Shown here piece after piece: positions 8,646-18,020 of a stretch of DNA of 64,000 bases; position 1 is the stretch's first letter, and each line of letters begins with the position of its first letter. The notes beneath the pieces are model-generated. The model ran no database searches. It was not told the DNA's origin and was given only the letters and a program-made list of their open reading frames with translations. The stretch is from positions 151,093 through 215,092 of the forward strand of contig HF989736.1 of NCBI GenBank assembly GCA_000431315.1, given 5' to 3'. A program made the translations under genes and the position numbers. Source of the stretch: Brachyspira sp. CAG:484. Lineage in GTDB: Bacteria; Cyanobacteriota; Vampirovibrionia; Gastranaerophilales; Gastranaerophilaceae.

Positions 8646-9924
8646 GTTATTAAAAGCTCAGAGGGAATTTCTTGAAATTCCTCATAATTACAGCCTGGAT
8701 GTAGCAGTATATCAGGGAGGTTACGGGTCGGGAAAAACATTTTCCGGCTCTCTCCTTGGAATTCTGCTGGCTCTAAAATATCCCGGCATCAGAGGACTTG
8801 TAGGAGCACAAACGTACACTCTGGTCAGAGATACCACGCTTCAATCCTATTTTGAACATCTTGAAAATATCAATTTTAGGGAAGGAACAGATTATGAATG
8901 GTCAAGTTCTCTGCAAAAACTGATATTTAAAAACGGGTCGGAGATTTTATTTAAACATTTTGATGAACCCAATAAACTGAAATCTCTAAACCTGGGTTTT
9001 GTAGAAATAGAAGAAATGTCAGATATTCCATATGACACCTTCAAGGTTCTTTTATCCAGAATGCGGCAGCGAAGGAAGAAAGAATGGCAAAATTTCACAT
9101 ATAGAATTTTTGGTCACACAAACCCTGAAATGCAGCGCGGCTGGGTGTATAAGACATTCATAGATAATCCGGCACCAAATTACCGGCTTATTACAGCGCC
9201 GACAACCGAAAACATTTATCTGCCCGAAGGTTTTTGCGATGAACTAAAAAAAATCTACGATGAACAATACTACAGGATTTTTGTACTGGCTCAGAACGGG
9301 GAATATAACAACGGGCTTGTAATAAAAGATTTCACTGATGAAAATATAAAAGAAATAAAATATCAGCCCGAAATGGATCTGCATATTTCATGTGACTTTA
9401 ACGTAGATCCGATGTGCTGGGTTTTTGCACACAAAACTGAGGATAAAGTTTTTTATTTTGATGAAATTGCAATGGAAAACACTACTACGGCAAAAGCATG
9501 TGAAGAATTTTGCCGTCGTTATCCCGCACACAAGGGCAGAATTATAATAAACGGTGATGCCTCAGGCGATAACCGCAGCTGCACCAGCGAATATACAAAT
9601 TATGTAATAATTAAGAAAAAACTTCTACAATATGGATATGATGTTGAAATTCAAATAAAAGCGTACAATCCGCCTATAAAAAACAGAATTATGGCGTTTA
9701 ACTCAAAAGTACGAAACGCTGAAGGAGAAATTTGTCTTTATGTGGATAAAAAGTGTGAAAAGCTCTTATACAATATATATAATTTAAAATATAAAGAAGG
9801 CACCTCAAGAATTGACATCCCGACCTACCAGCAGATAAAACAGTCAAAAGAACTTAAGTTTTTATCACATCCTATGGATGCAGCATCGTATCTTGTAGAT
9901 TTTTACTGGCCTATCAGTTTATAA
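8635..9924 (+). CDS. terL: Terminase large subunit (ATPase-nuclease)
   Basis: The 429-residue motor has an ATPase domain with Walker A GGYGSGKT (28-35), a Walker B / catalytic Glu segment GFVEIEEMSD, and a coupling motif near GHTNPE. The C-terminal RNase H-like nuclease shows acidic residues in SCDFNVDP, INGDASGD and near the end in HPMDAASY. This is the Terminase_6/PBSX-type arrangement. It overlaps the portal gene by 11 bp. It is the last large gene of the module, the reverse of the common terminase-first order. Confidence 0.9.
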   Translation: MEYKLLKAQREFLEIPHNYSLDVAVYQGGYGSGKTFSGSLLGILLALKYPGIRGLVGAQTYTLVRDTTLQSYFEHLENINFREGTDYEWSSSLQKLIFKNGSEILFKHFDEPNKLKSLNLGFVEIEEMSDIPYDTFKVLLSRMRQRRKKEWQNFTYRIFGHTNPEMQRGWVYKTFIDNPAPNYRLITAPTTENIYLPEGFCDELKKIYDEQYYRIFVLAQNGEYNNGLVIKDFTDENIKEIKYQPEMDLHISCDFNVDPMCWVFAHKTEDKVFYFDEIAMENTTTAKACEEFCRRYPAHKGRIIINGDASGDNRSCTSEYTNYVIIKKKLLQYGYDVEIQIKAYNPPIKNRIMAFNSKVRNAEGEICLYVDKKCEKLLYNIYNLKYKEGTSRIDIPTYQQIKQSKELKFLSHPMDAASYLVDFYWPISL

Positions 9925-9938
9925 AATAAGAGGAACAA

Positions 9939-10172
9939 ATGGAAAAATTTATACAATACTCGCCAATCCTTATTGCAGTAATGATTTTTCTAATCCAGCA
10001 AAGAATAGTAGTAACACCGGAACAGCTGGAGAAAAAACACAGAGAAATCATTGAAGATGTAGAAGAAAGATTTGTAACAATTCACAGTTATAAGGACTTG
10101 AAAGAACAATTCAGCGAAATGAAAGAAAAAATTGACAGAATTTATGACTGCGTGATACAAAATAACATGTAA
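9939..10172 (+). CDS. Small membrane-anchored coiled-coil phage protein
   Basis: The 77-residue product has one N-terminal transmembrane helix (about residues 6-20, YSPILIAVMIFLIQQ). A charged helix of about 50 residues with heptad character follows. This layout occurs in phage spanin-like, holin-associated and XhlA-like proteins. AGAGGA precedes the start. It ends the phage run, and an 8-bp inverted repeat (10172-10179 with 10183-10190) follows it at once. Confidence 0.55.
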   Translation: MEKFIQYSPILIAVMIFLIQQRIVVTPEQLEKKHREIIEDVEERFVTIHSYKDLKEQFSEMKEKIDRIYDCVIQNNM

Positions 10173-10286
10173 ATATTTGTAACAAATATTCTGGATTATT
10201 TTAAAGTTTTCCTGAAAAACAGCCGTAAACATGAATACTAGGAATACATGTTATCAGAATAAGTTGAAAGGAACGCGTACAGACAA

Positions 10287-12020
10287 ATGGGATTGGCAGC
10301 ATCACAAGCAAGATTTTTAGCCATAACATCCAGAAAGGCTCGCTGTGAATTTGAGTCAATGCAGATTGCACAGCAAAAGCTTTCATTGACGCGTGAACTT
10401 GAACAGGCTACCTCTGATTATCAGGCAAGCCTCAACCAGTCAACTCTGATTTGGGATCCGGACGGATCAGGAGAAACTCCGTTTGATGTTACATATGATT
10501 TATTAATGCGTCCTAGTGATGTTAACGATTATATGCCATTCTTACTTTCAAGAAGGGATGGCAGAATTGCATTAAGCTCTTCAATGGCACAGGCTGCAAA
10601 AGCTGCCGGCATCAATGAAGACGGATCTATTAATGGAACTAAGCAGGATGTTTATATGGCATTTTTGGATGCAATGGTTGCAACCGGAGGTATGTCTGAA
10701 ACAGCTGCACGTTCAGCAAAGGCTATCGGTCTTAACGAAAGTGCAGGTCTTGGCGGAGAATTACTTGATAAGACAACTGCAACCGAAATGACTTTAGGCA
10801 ATATGATTAACTATATTGATCTTAAAGCCAATATCGATCCAAGCTATGCAACTGATGCAGAAAAAGAAGTTGCAGATGCCTTAAATATTACAATAGGCTC
10901 TAAAGACAGCGGAGCGTTAGAGATAAAAAGTGACTTGCAAGCATCTTCAAATTATTTAGTAATAAATGGAACAAAACAGTCTAATGATGGTTCAGAAATT
11001 AACTTTACACTATCAGACCTGTTAACTGAAGATGTAACATTTGCATTTACTTCAGAGAAAAACAGCACATCCTTCTGGAAAAAGATTGTTGCTGCAGTTG
11101 GATCAGTACTTTCAGGAACTGTATTATTCGGTGGTTATAACGGCTTGCTCAACCTGTTAGGTGTTGATCAGGGCGGATACAGCGATATGACGCCTCAGGA
11201 AAGACAGCTTTTGGAAATCTTGGATAATATGTTCAAAGGTTTTGAAGCAATACTTGACACAAGCCAGAGCGAAATTGATGTAACTGCATTTAACTATGCA
11301 ATACAGGAAACATTAAACCTGTTAGCAAATACACAGGATTTAGGCAGCAGAAACCATTCAAATGACGCATTTAATGATGCGATAAATGAAGCAAACAACT
11401 ACAACGGATTTGTTACAAAAGCTGCTTCAAAAAACAAAAACTTCGGAACAACAGCAATCAGCTTATCAAACCTTGCAGAGTCTTTCTTAACCTTCTATGC
11501 ACAGGCTAAAGGCGGATTTCAGGATGATTATTACATCAGACAGGATGGTAAAAAGTCATCATATGTAACAGACGATCAGGGCTACTACTACAGAATTAAA
11601 AACGGAGATGACGGAACAAGCAAACAGATGTTTGAAGCCGAATTCTACAGTATTATGTTTAACAACATCCTTGAAAACGGATGGTATAATAACCTTTATA
11701 TTGATGATAAAGAATACCTTGATAATGCCTTAAAGAACGGTCAGTTATTCATAACCTCAATAAATGAAGACGGCTATTATTATCAGGACAGATATAATGC
11801 CAACGGATATATTATGGAAGATACTGATGATGATGCAATAACTCAGGCTGAAAGAGAATTTTCTGCAGTAAAACTAAAAATTGAGGCAAAAGAACAACAA
11901 TTAGATCTTGATATGAAGAACCTTGACCTTGAAATATCATCATTAACAACAGAATATGATACAGTCAAGAGTTTGATTAACAAAAACGTTGAAAAAACAT
12001 TCACAATGTTCCAGAGCTAA
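10287..12020 (+). CDS. 577-aa protein with helical N and C termini, function unknown
   Basis: I recognise no named domain. The N terminus, MGLAASQARFLAITSRKA, is an amphipathic helix that leads into a long coiled coil (to about residue 50). The C-terminal 70 residues form a second long coiled coil (ending KNVEKTFTMFQS). The middle is Asn/Asp/Gly-rich and repetitive. Paired helical ends around a variable centre are typical of rod, hook or filament proteins of flagellar/type III-like machines, but also of other surface polymers. It has no signal peptide. Its codon use and position suggest a chromosomal gene rather than part of the phage. Confidence 0.55.
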   Translation: MGLAASQARFLAITSRKARCEFESMQIAQQKLSLTRELEQATSDYQASLNQSTLIWDPDGSGETPFDVTYDLLMRPSDVNDYMPFLLSRRDGRIALSSSMAQAAKAAGINEDGSINGTKQDVYMAFLDAMVATGGMSETAARSAKAIGLNESAGLGGELLDKTTATEMTLGNMINYIDLKANIDPSYATDAEKEVADALNITIGSKDSGALEIKSDLQASSNYLVINGTKQSNDGSEINFTLSDLLTEDVTFAFTSEKNSTSFWKKIVAAVGSVLSGTVLFGGYNGLLNLLGVDQGGYSDMTPQERQLLEILDNMFKGFEAILDTSQSEIDVTAFNYAIQETLNLLANTQDLGSRNHSNDAFNDAINEANNYNGFVTKAASKNKNFGTTAISLSNLAESFLTFYAQAKGGFQDDYYIRQDGKKSSYVTDDQGYYYRIKNGDDGTSKQMFEAEFYSIMFNNILENGWYNNLYIDDKEYLDNALKNGQLFITSINEDGYYYQDRYNANGYIMEDTDDDAITQAEREFSAVKLKIEAKEQQLDLDMKNLDLEISSLTTEYDTVKSLINKNVEKTFTMFQS

Positions 12021-12025
12021 TTTAA

Positions 12026-12967
12026 CTAACTGAAAAACTGTTTCAATAAATAATAATAAGATAAAAGCACCGTTAAAATAAATTTGACGGTGTTTTTTTT
12101 GCCGTATTTTTCCTCAAAAAATCTGCGCTTTTTAACAATAAACCTTAAAGCTTCAGGTCTTATTTTAAGATTATTCTTTAAATTTACAACAGTAACCGCA
12201 TCATTGTTATATTTTTTATTTCCCGTAACATAAGCACAGTTTCCTGCATTACCCTTATGGCGCCTGTATGCAGCAAGGGGTGCATAAATAACTGCCGACC
12301 CTCCGATTAGGTTAGCAAAATTAAAAAGGAATTTATCAGGACAAATCTTCCATTTGTCTGTATTATCGTATTCCAATAGAAAATCAAGAACCGACCGGCG
12401 ATACATAGCAGAACTGTTCGGCGACCAGAACCATCCACCAAACGGCGCAGACTTTGTATTGAGAACCTTAAATTCTACATTGTCAATATCTGTATCCAAT
12501 AGCTCTGCTAAATCTTTTGCTTCATAGTTTGCTGAGTTTTGAGGTGATGCTACAGAATAGACAGAGTGTACTGCATCATTTTCATCAATTTCAATTATCT
12601 GAGAGGAGGTAAAGGCAACACTTGATGCCATATGAACTTTAATATGGGTTTTTGCGTAATCTTTTAAGATCAAATCATCAGAATCAATAAAGCTTACAAA
12701 CACGCCCTGAGCCTGCCTTAATCCGGTTTGAAATGCAGCAAGCTGACCTTTGTTTTTATCATGTCTTAAAAGGGTTATTCTCAAATCCTGATTATCTGCA
12801 ATAAACCGTTCAATCACACCGGCAGAATTATCTGAGGAACAGTCATCCGCTATTATTATCTCAAAATCTTTATATGTCTGGTTTTTAATACTTTCGAGAG
12901 TTCTGCCTATATACTTTTCATAATTATAAGATGTTACGATGAAGCTGACAAGCGGATTTTTAAGCAT
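12026..12967 (-). CDS. Family 2 glycosyltransferase
   Basis: ATG 12967 (MLKNPLV) is chosen because a GAGG ribosome site lies upstream; the frame is open further but enters the preceding gene. The 313-residue enzyme has the GT-A fold hallmarks: SFIVTSYNYEKYIG at the N terminus, ADDCSSDNS, and the metal-binding SFIDSDD motif. A C-terminal hydrophobic helix (LTVLLSYYYLL) may hold it at the membrane. It probably transfers an activated sugar to a glycan or lipid acceptor; the substrate cannot be told. It overlaps the TerC-like gene by 8 bp, so they are co-transcribed. Confidence 0.85.
   Translation of the reverse strand: MLKNPLVSFIVTSYNYEKYIGRTLESIKNQTYKDFEIIIADDCSSDNSAGVIERFIADNQDLRITLLRHDKNKGQLAAFQTGLRQAQGVFVSFIDSDDLILKDYAKTHIKVHMASSVAFTSSQIIEIDENDAVHSVYSVASPQNSANYEAKDLAELLDTDIDNVEFKVLNTKSAPFGGWFWSPNSSAMYRRSVLDFLLEYDNTDKWKICPDKFLFNFANLIGGSAVIYAPLAAYRRHKGNAGNCAYVTGNKKYNNDAVTVVNLKNNLKIRPEALRFIVKKRRFFEEKYGKKNTVKFILTVLLSYYYLLKQFFS
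12068..12100 (+). terminator. Terminator of the 577-aa gene, inside the 3' end of the convergent gene
   Basis: CACCGT (12068-12073) pairs with ACGGTG (12087-12092) and is followed by eight Ts. It lies within the last codons of the opposite-strand glycosyltransferase gene, so the convergent genes share this stretch. Confidence 0.7.
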
Positions 12968-14030
12968 TCTCACCATCCTCTTCCGCAATACATCTTTCAA
13001 GCTTCCTGTTATATAAGATTGACGATACAAAAGCAAGCACAATAAATCCTAAACCAATACCGCCTGTCACAGCTTCAGGAATTTCCTTTACTGTTGATAT
13101 AAGCATAAGACAAGCAAGTGCACCTATTGCCCAATGAGCACCATGTTCCAAATAACGGAATTGTTTTAATGTTTTCTTTTCAACAAGCATTATAGTAAGT
13201 GACCTTACAAACATAGCACCTATAGCAAGTCCGATAGAAATAATGATAATATCCTTGCTTAACGCAAATGCGCCCAGAACTCCGTCAAGTGAGAAGGAAG
13301 CATCAATTAATTCCAGATATATAAAACTGATTAAACCTGTACAGCCAACTGCACCGGTTACACATTTGGCAGCACGCATTTCTTCATGTTTTTCCAGATA
13401 ATGGGTAAAGCCGTCAATTGCCAGATAAGTAATTATACCGCTGATACCGGCAATCATAACATGAATTTTCTGTTCTGCCGGCACAAAATTCTGGGTTGCA
13501 AGAAGCATTAATAATGAAATTATTATCTCAATACCTTTAATATGGTCAAAATGAGCAAGCGGCGCTTCTATACACTTAATCCAGTGAATATCCTTTTCGT
13601 GATTGAAAAAATAATTAAGAAAAAGCATAATCAAAAACATTCCGCCGAATGTAACAATAGGAGCGTGCGTCTGGTGAAGATAATAGGCATATTTATCCGC
13701 ATTTGTAAGTGCAATTTTTGCAACCTCAAGCATTCTAAGCTTGGCAAAAATAGACACAACCAGAATCGGGAATAAAAATCTCATCCCGAAAACTGCAATA
13801 ACAATGCCCCAGGTTAAAAATCGGTGACGCCATTTGTGCGACATTTTTTCAAGCTTCATAGCATTAACAACAGCATTGTCGAATGATAAGCTGACTTCCA
13901 AAACCCCAAGCACAAGGGCAATAAATATACAGGTAAGTCCGGAACCGTTATGAACATGTTCCCCCCAGAAATATGCACCAATAAGCCCGGCTATTGTTAC
14001 AATATATGAGCCTAAAAAATATTCCAACAT
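12960..14030 (-). CDS. TerC-superfamily integral membrane protein (DUF475)
   Basis: The 356-residue protein has about nine to ten hydrophobic helices. The VLEVSLSFDNAVVNA motif in helix 2 and a second SFSLDGVLGAF motif in the later half are the paired acidic signatures of TerC/DUF475 proteins. Members of the TerC superfamily are linked to metal-ion (manganese) handling and to tellurium resistance. Metal export is the likely role here by family. It starts a two-gene minus-strand operon with the glycosyltransferase. The start is preceded by GGAGATG. Confidence 0.8.
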   Translation of the reverse strand: MLEYFLGSYIVTIAGLIGAYFWGEHVHNGSGLTCIFIALVLGVLEVSLSFDNAVVNAMKLEKMSHKWRHRFLTWGIVIAVFGMRFLFPILVVSIFAKLRMLEVAKIALTNADKYAYYLHQTHAPIVTFGGMFLIMLFLNYFFNHEKDIHWIKCIEAPLAHFDHIKGIEIIISLLMLLATQNFVPAEQKIHVMIAGISGIITYLAIDGFTHYLEKHEEMRAAKCVTGAVGCTGLISFIYLELIDASFSLDGVLGAFALSKDIIIISIGLAIGAMFVRSLTIMLVEKKTLKQFRYLEHGAHWAIGALACLMLISTVKEIPEAVTGGIGLGFIVLAFVSSILYNRKLERCIAEEDGENA

Positions 14031-14130
14031 AAATCATCTCCGCAAATTAACTTAAACTATGTAAATTAAAGCATAAAAAGCTTTTTTATCAATCAGCTTT
14101 ACGTATGAGCCAATCACAGCAGGACTGCAT

Positions 14131-14158
14131 TTGAAAAATTTTTTGTTCCTGTTATAAT
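14131..14158 (+). promoter_or_regulatory. Probable prfA promoter
   Basis: TTGAAA (14131-14136) and TATAAT (14153-14158) are separated by 16 bp. The predicted start of transcription, 6-7 bp after the -10 box, falls on or next to the prfA ATG at 14165, so the mRNA may be leaderless. Confidence 0.6.
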
Positions 14159-14164
14159 CAGGGT

Positions 14165-15247
14165 ATGAAAGATATGTTAGACAAAATTATACAAATAGAA
14201 AAGAAATATAACGAACTGGGAGAAACACTGTCAGATCCCGCTGTAATTCAGGATTATAACAGATTCAGAGATTTATCAAAACAGAGAAAATCAATGGAAG
14301 AAACTGTTCATCTTTACTATGAATGGAAAAAAGCAACAGATGCAATTGCAGAAGCAAAAGAAATGCTTCATTCTGAAAATGATGACGAGATGAAAGCTCT
14401 AATAAAAGCCGAAATAGAAGAAAACGAAGCTAAAATTCCTGAATTTGAAGAAAAAATGAAAATTTTACTGTTACCGCGCGACCCTATGGATGATAAAGAC
14501 ATTATGCTGGAAATCCGCGGCGGAGCAGGCGGTGATGAAGCAAACATTTTTGCAGGCGACCTTGCAAGAATGTATATGAGATATGCCGACAAACAAGGCT
14601 GGCAGACTCAAGTGTTAAGTAAAACAGAATGTGAAGCCGGCGGTGTATCAGAAATAATTATTTCAATAAAAGGCGATGCAGTATATTCCAGATTAAAATA
14701 TGAATCAGGAGTTCACAGAGTTCAAAGAGTTCCAGCAACAGAATCACAGGGCAGAGTACATACCTCAACAGCCACAGTAGCGGTTATGCCGGAAGTTGAT
14801 GACGTTGAAGTCGAACTTAATATGAATGATATAGAAATTACTACAGCACGTTCAGGCGGTGCCGGCGGTCAAAATGTTAACAAAGTAGAAACCGCAGCAA
14901 GAGTATTCCACAAACCTACAGGAATTATGATTTTCTGTACAGAAGAACGTTCACAGCTCCAAAACAAAGAGCGCGCCCTCCAAATCTTGAAAGCAAAGCT
15001 TTATGATATGGAAGTTCAAAAACAAATGCAGGAAATTACAGACCTCAGACGTTCACAGGTAGGAACAGGCGACAGAAGCGAACGTATAAGGACTTATAAC
15101 TTTCCTCAGGGCAGACTGACCGACCACAGAATTAACCATAACCTTAACGTGTGGACTGTAATTGACGGCGAGCTTGATGAACTTATAAAATTATTGATGG
15201 AATACGACCAAAAGCTTAAATTGGAAAAACTGGCTGAGGTAAATTAG
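14165..15247 (+). CDS. prfA: Peptide chain release factor 1
   Basis: The 360-residue length is normal for RF1. The peptidyl-tRNA hydrolysis motif GGQ is at residues 234-236 within [12 protein letters not shown]. The stop-codon tripeptide region reads [10 protein letters not shown], the PxT signature of RF1 (UAA/UAG) rather than the SPF of RF2. There is no ribosome-binding site in the few bases before ATG 14165. It heads a translation operon with ylxR and infB. Confidence 0.97.
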   Translation: MKDMLDKIIQIEKKYNELGETLSDPAVIQDYNRFRDLSKQRKSMEETVHLYYEWKKATDAIAEAKEMLHSENDDEMKALIKAEIEENEAKIPEFEEKMKILLLPRDPMDDKDIMLEIRGGAGGDEANIFAGDLARMYMRYADKQGWQTQVLSKTECEAGGVSEIIISIKGDAVYSRLKYESGVHRVQRVPATESQGRVHTSTATVAVMPEVDDVEVELNMNDIEITTARSGGAGGQNVNKVETAARVFHKPTGIMIFCTEERSQLQNKERALQILKAKLYDMEVQKQMQEITDLRRSQVGTGDRSERIRTYNFPQGRLTDHRINHNLNVWTVIDGELDELIKLLMEYDQKLKLEKLAEVN

Positions 15248-15256
15248 GGATTGACA

Positions 15257-15502
15257 ATGGTTGAAAGAAAATGTGCGGGCTGCGGAAAAATAAAAAATCG
15301 TAATGAGTTAATTAAGATTACAAAGCAAAACGCACACCACGACCTTGTTATTAACGGAGATGCAAAAATATTTGGCAGATCTGCATATCTCTGTTATAAT
15401 AGTTCTTGTATAGAAGCGGCATTCAAAAAAAATAAATTACAAAAGGCATTAAAAACTCCTATACCGCAGGAGTTGAAAGGAAAATTACTAAATGGGTTTT
15501 GA
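15257..15502 (+). CDS. ylxR: YlxR family RNA-binding protein
   Basis: ATG 15257 follows AGGGA; an in-frame TTG at 15251 is a weaker choice. The 81-residue product has the YlxR (DUF448) layout: RKCAGCGKIKNRNELI at the start, FGRSAYLCYN in the middle, and C-x2-C plus Y-C-x4-C metal-type positions. The basic end KKNKLQKALK is typical. In other bacteria YlxR binds RNA and is reported to influence RNase P. The nusA-ylxR-infB neighbourhood is partly kept here: it is followed by infB with an 11-bp overlap, but prfA stands in the upstream place. Confidence 0.9.
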   Translation: MVERKCAGCGKIKNRNELIKITKQNAHHDLVINGDAKIFGRSAYLCYNSSCIEAAFKKNKLQKALKTPIPQELKGKLLNGF

Positions 15503-18017
15503 AACAATAAGAATAAATGAATTAGCAAAAGAATTAAAATTAACAAGTAAAGAAGTAATAGAAAAACTTGCACAAATTTCTATTACAGGAAAAACTCATT
15601 CCAGTACGCTTACCGTTGATCAGGTAAAAAGACTGAAAGACTTTATTAATGCCGGTTCAGTTAAAGAAGTGAAAAAACCTAAAGCCTTTATTGTAAAGAA
15701 AGCAAAAGTTCAGGAAGCTGAAAAAAAAGAACAGGAAAAACCACAGGAAACAGAAACTAAAAAAACTGCCGAACCTGAGGTTAAACGTCCAAGAATTGAA
15801 ATAGTAAAACCTCAAAGCAGATTGGAAATTGTAAGAAGAGCACCAAGACCCCAGCCTTCTGATGCAGCTGTCCAATCTCCGTCAAAACAGCCTTTCAGAA
15901 AAGATGCCGACAGAAAGTTTCCGCCGCGCTCAGCAAAACCTGATGGAGAACGCACCAAAAAACCTTTCCCTCCAAAAGACGGACAGGATGGTAAAAGTAA
16001 TGCAGTTAAGCGCCCGGAAAGACCGGATGGTGCAAAAAAACCAATTCAGCGCCACATAATTTCACAGGAAATCTACGAAACAAAAGGCACTAATAAAAGA
16101 CGCTCCGACAACAAAAGAAAAGATAAAGAGTTTAATAAAAAAGAAGAGCAGGAAAGAATTTCATTAGAAAAAGCTGCTGCCCAGAAACATAAAAAGAAAG
16201 TTCACAAAGATGAAGAAGTTAAAGAAGTTACTTCAATAGTTGTCAACCAGGCAATGACCATTTCAGAACTTTCAGATAAAATACAGAAAACTCCGGCAGA
16301 AATTGTAAAATTTTTGATGATGAACGGAGTTATGGCAACTGTTAACCAGCTTATTGATGTTGACGTTATCAAAAAAATCTGTGCGGAATACAATCTTGAA
16401 GTTCTTGATGAAGATTTAGATGCTTATATAGAAGAAGAACTTGAAAAAGAACAGGAAAAGAAAGCGTTATCAGAAGTTGACAAAAAACTCCTGAAAAAAC
16501 GTGCTCCTGTAGTAAGTATCATGGGGCACGTAGACCATGGTAAAACTACTTTACTTGACAGCATCCGCGCATCTAAACATAAAATTGTTGCAACCGAAGT
16601 CGGCGGCATTACACAGTCAATAGGTGCATATACAGTTTACCTTGACAACAACAACGAGAAAAAGATTGTATTTGTAGATACTCCTGGTCACGAAGCATTT
16701 ACAGAAATGAGAGCCCGCGGAGCAAAAGCAACCGATATTGCAATTCTTGTTGTAGCAGCGGATGACGGAATTATGCCTCAAACAATTGAAGCAATAAACC
16801 ATGCGAAAGCTGCAGAAGTACCTATTATCGTTGCAGTAAACAAAATTGATAAACCAGGAGCAAATCCTGATAAAATATTGCAGCAGTTAACCGAACATGG
16901 TCTGGTTCCTGAGGAATGGGGCGGAGATACTATTACTGTAAAAGTTTCAGCACTTCAGGGAACAGGTATTGATGAGCTGCTTGAATATATTCTTCTTGTT
17001 GCAGATGTTCAGGATTTGAAAGCAAACCCTAAAGCAGAAGCTTCCGGTGTTGTAATTGAGGCAAACCTCGATAAAGGAAAAGGTCCGGTTGCCACATTGC
17101 TGGTACAAAACGGTACATTAAGAATAGGTAATTGCGTAGTCGTAGGAACAGCATGCGGACGTGTCAGAGCATTACTCACAGACAGCGGAGAAAAAATCCA
17201 GAAGGCTGAACCTTCAACTCCTGTAGAAATTTTGGGCTTAACCGAAGTTCCTCAGGCAGGTGACAGATTTGAAGTTGTTAAAAACGAAAAAGAAATGAAA
17301 GCTATCGTTGAAAAACGACGTGAAAAAGAACGTGATAAACGTTTAGAAGCAATGCTTCCTGCACATATCAGACGAGAAGCAGTCGCCGGAGATGAAGATA
17401 TTCCTCAGTTGAATTTAATCATCAAAGCAAATACACATGGTTCTGCTGAAGCTGTGTCGCAGGCTATTGCACAGCTTGAATCCAAAGAAATTAAAACAAA
17501 AATTATACACGTTGGTGTTGGCGACATATCAGAAGCAGATGTAATGCTTGCATCAGCATCAGGTGCATTAATTCTTGGTTTTACCGTAAAAACAGACAAT
17601 AATGCCTCAGCAGCAGCAGATAGAGAAGGCGTAACAATAAAAACATACGACATTATCTATCAAATCCTTGAAGATATTGAAAAAACAATGCTTTCACTCC
17701 TTCAGCCTGAAATTAAACATGTTGAACTTGGTAAAGCAGAAGTACGTCAGGTATTTACAATTGGTAAAACAACCAGAATTGCAGGCTGCTATGTAACAGA
17801 AGGTAAAATTGTAAGAAGTAAGAATGCTGTTCTTATACGTGACGGCAAAGAATTATTTAAAGGTGCAATTGACCAGTTAAAACGTTTCAAAGATGATGTA
17901 AAAGAGGTTGCGCAAGGTTTTGAATGCGGTATTTCTTTTGCAAAATGGAATGACATTGAAGTCGGCGATATTATTGAAGTATCAACAACAGAAGAAGTTG
18001 AAAGAGATAGTCTGTAG
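15492..18017 (+). CDS. infB: Translation initiation factor IF-2
   Basis: The 841-residue GTPase brings initiator tRNA to the 30S subunit. It has an N-terminal IF2N motif (INELAKELKLTSKEVIEKL), a basic Lys/Pro-rich linker (about 60-230), a second IF2N module, and the G domain. G motifs are visible: GHVDHGKT (345-352), DTPGHEAF, NKID and SALQ. The C-terminal initiator-tRNA domain follows. The order matches bacterial IF-2. It ends 3 bp from the convergent pilin gene. Confidence 0.97.
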   Translation: MGFETIRINELAKELKLTSKEVIEKLAQISITGKTHSSTLTVDQVKRLKDFINAGSVKEVKKPKAFIVKKAKVQEAEKKEQEKPQETETKKTAEPEVKRPRIEIVKPQSRLEIVRRAPRPQPSDAAVQSPSKQPFRKDADRKFPPRSAKPDGERTKKPFPPKDGQDGKSNAVKRPERPDGAKKPIQRHIISQEIYETKGTNKRRSDNKRKDKEFNKKEEQERISLEKAAAQKHKKKVHKDEEVKEVTSIVVNQAMTISELSDKIQKTPAEIVKFLMMNGVMATVNQLIDVDVIKKICAEYNLEVLDEDLDAYIEEELEKEQEKKALSEVDKKLLKKRAPVVSIMGHVDHGKTTLLDSIRASKHKIVATEVGGITQSIGAYTVYLDNNNEKKIVFVDTPGHEAFTEMRARGAKATDIAILVVAADDGIMPQTIEAINHAKAAEVPIIVAVNKIDKPGANPDKILQQLTEHGLVPEEWGGDTITVKVSALQGTGIDELLEYILLVADVQDLKANPKAEASGVVIEANLDKGKGPVATLLVQNGTLRIGNCVVVGTACGRVRALLTDSGEKIQKAEPSTPVEILGLTEVPQAGDRFEVVKNEKEMKAIVEKRREKERDKRLEAMLPAHIRREAVAGDEDIPQLNLIIKANTHGSAEAVSQAIAQLESKEIKTKIIHVGVGDISEADVMLASASGALILGFTVKTDNNASAAADREGVTIKTYDIIYQILEDIEKTMLSLLQPEIKHVELGKAEVRQVFTIGKTTRIAGCYVTEGKIVRSKNAVLIRDGKELFKGAIDQLKRFKDDVKEVAQGFECGISFAKWNDIEVGDIIEVSTTEEVERDSL

Positions 18018-18020
18018 CAA

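Larger units (their letters stand above)
1..10190 (+). mobile_element. Prophage structural, packaging and lysis module (left end outside window)
   Basis: A run of closely spaced + strand genes encodes an endolysin, head-completion protein, capsid, scaffold-like protein, adaptor, small terminase, GNAT enzyme, portal and large terminase. That set fits a short-tailed (podovirus-like) phage. No tail tube, tape measure, integrase or replication gene lies in the visible part, so the element is either cut by the window, degraded or satellite-like. The right end is placed at the hairpin after the last small gene, because the next gene looks chromosomal. No attachment repeat was found for this module. 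Confidence 0.75.
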
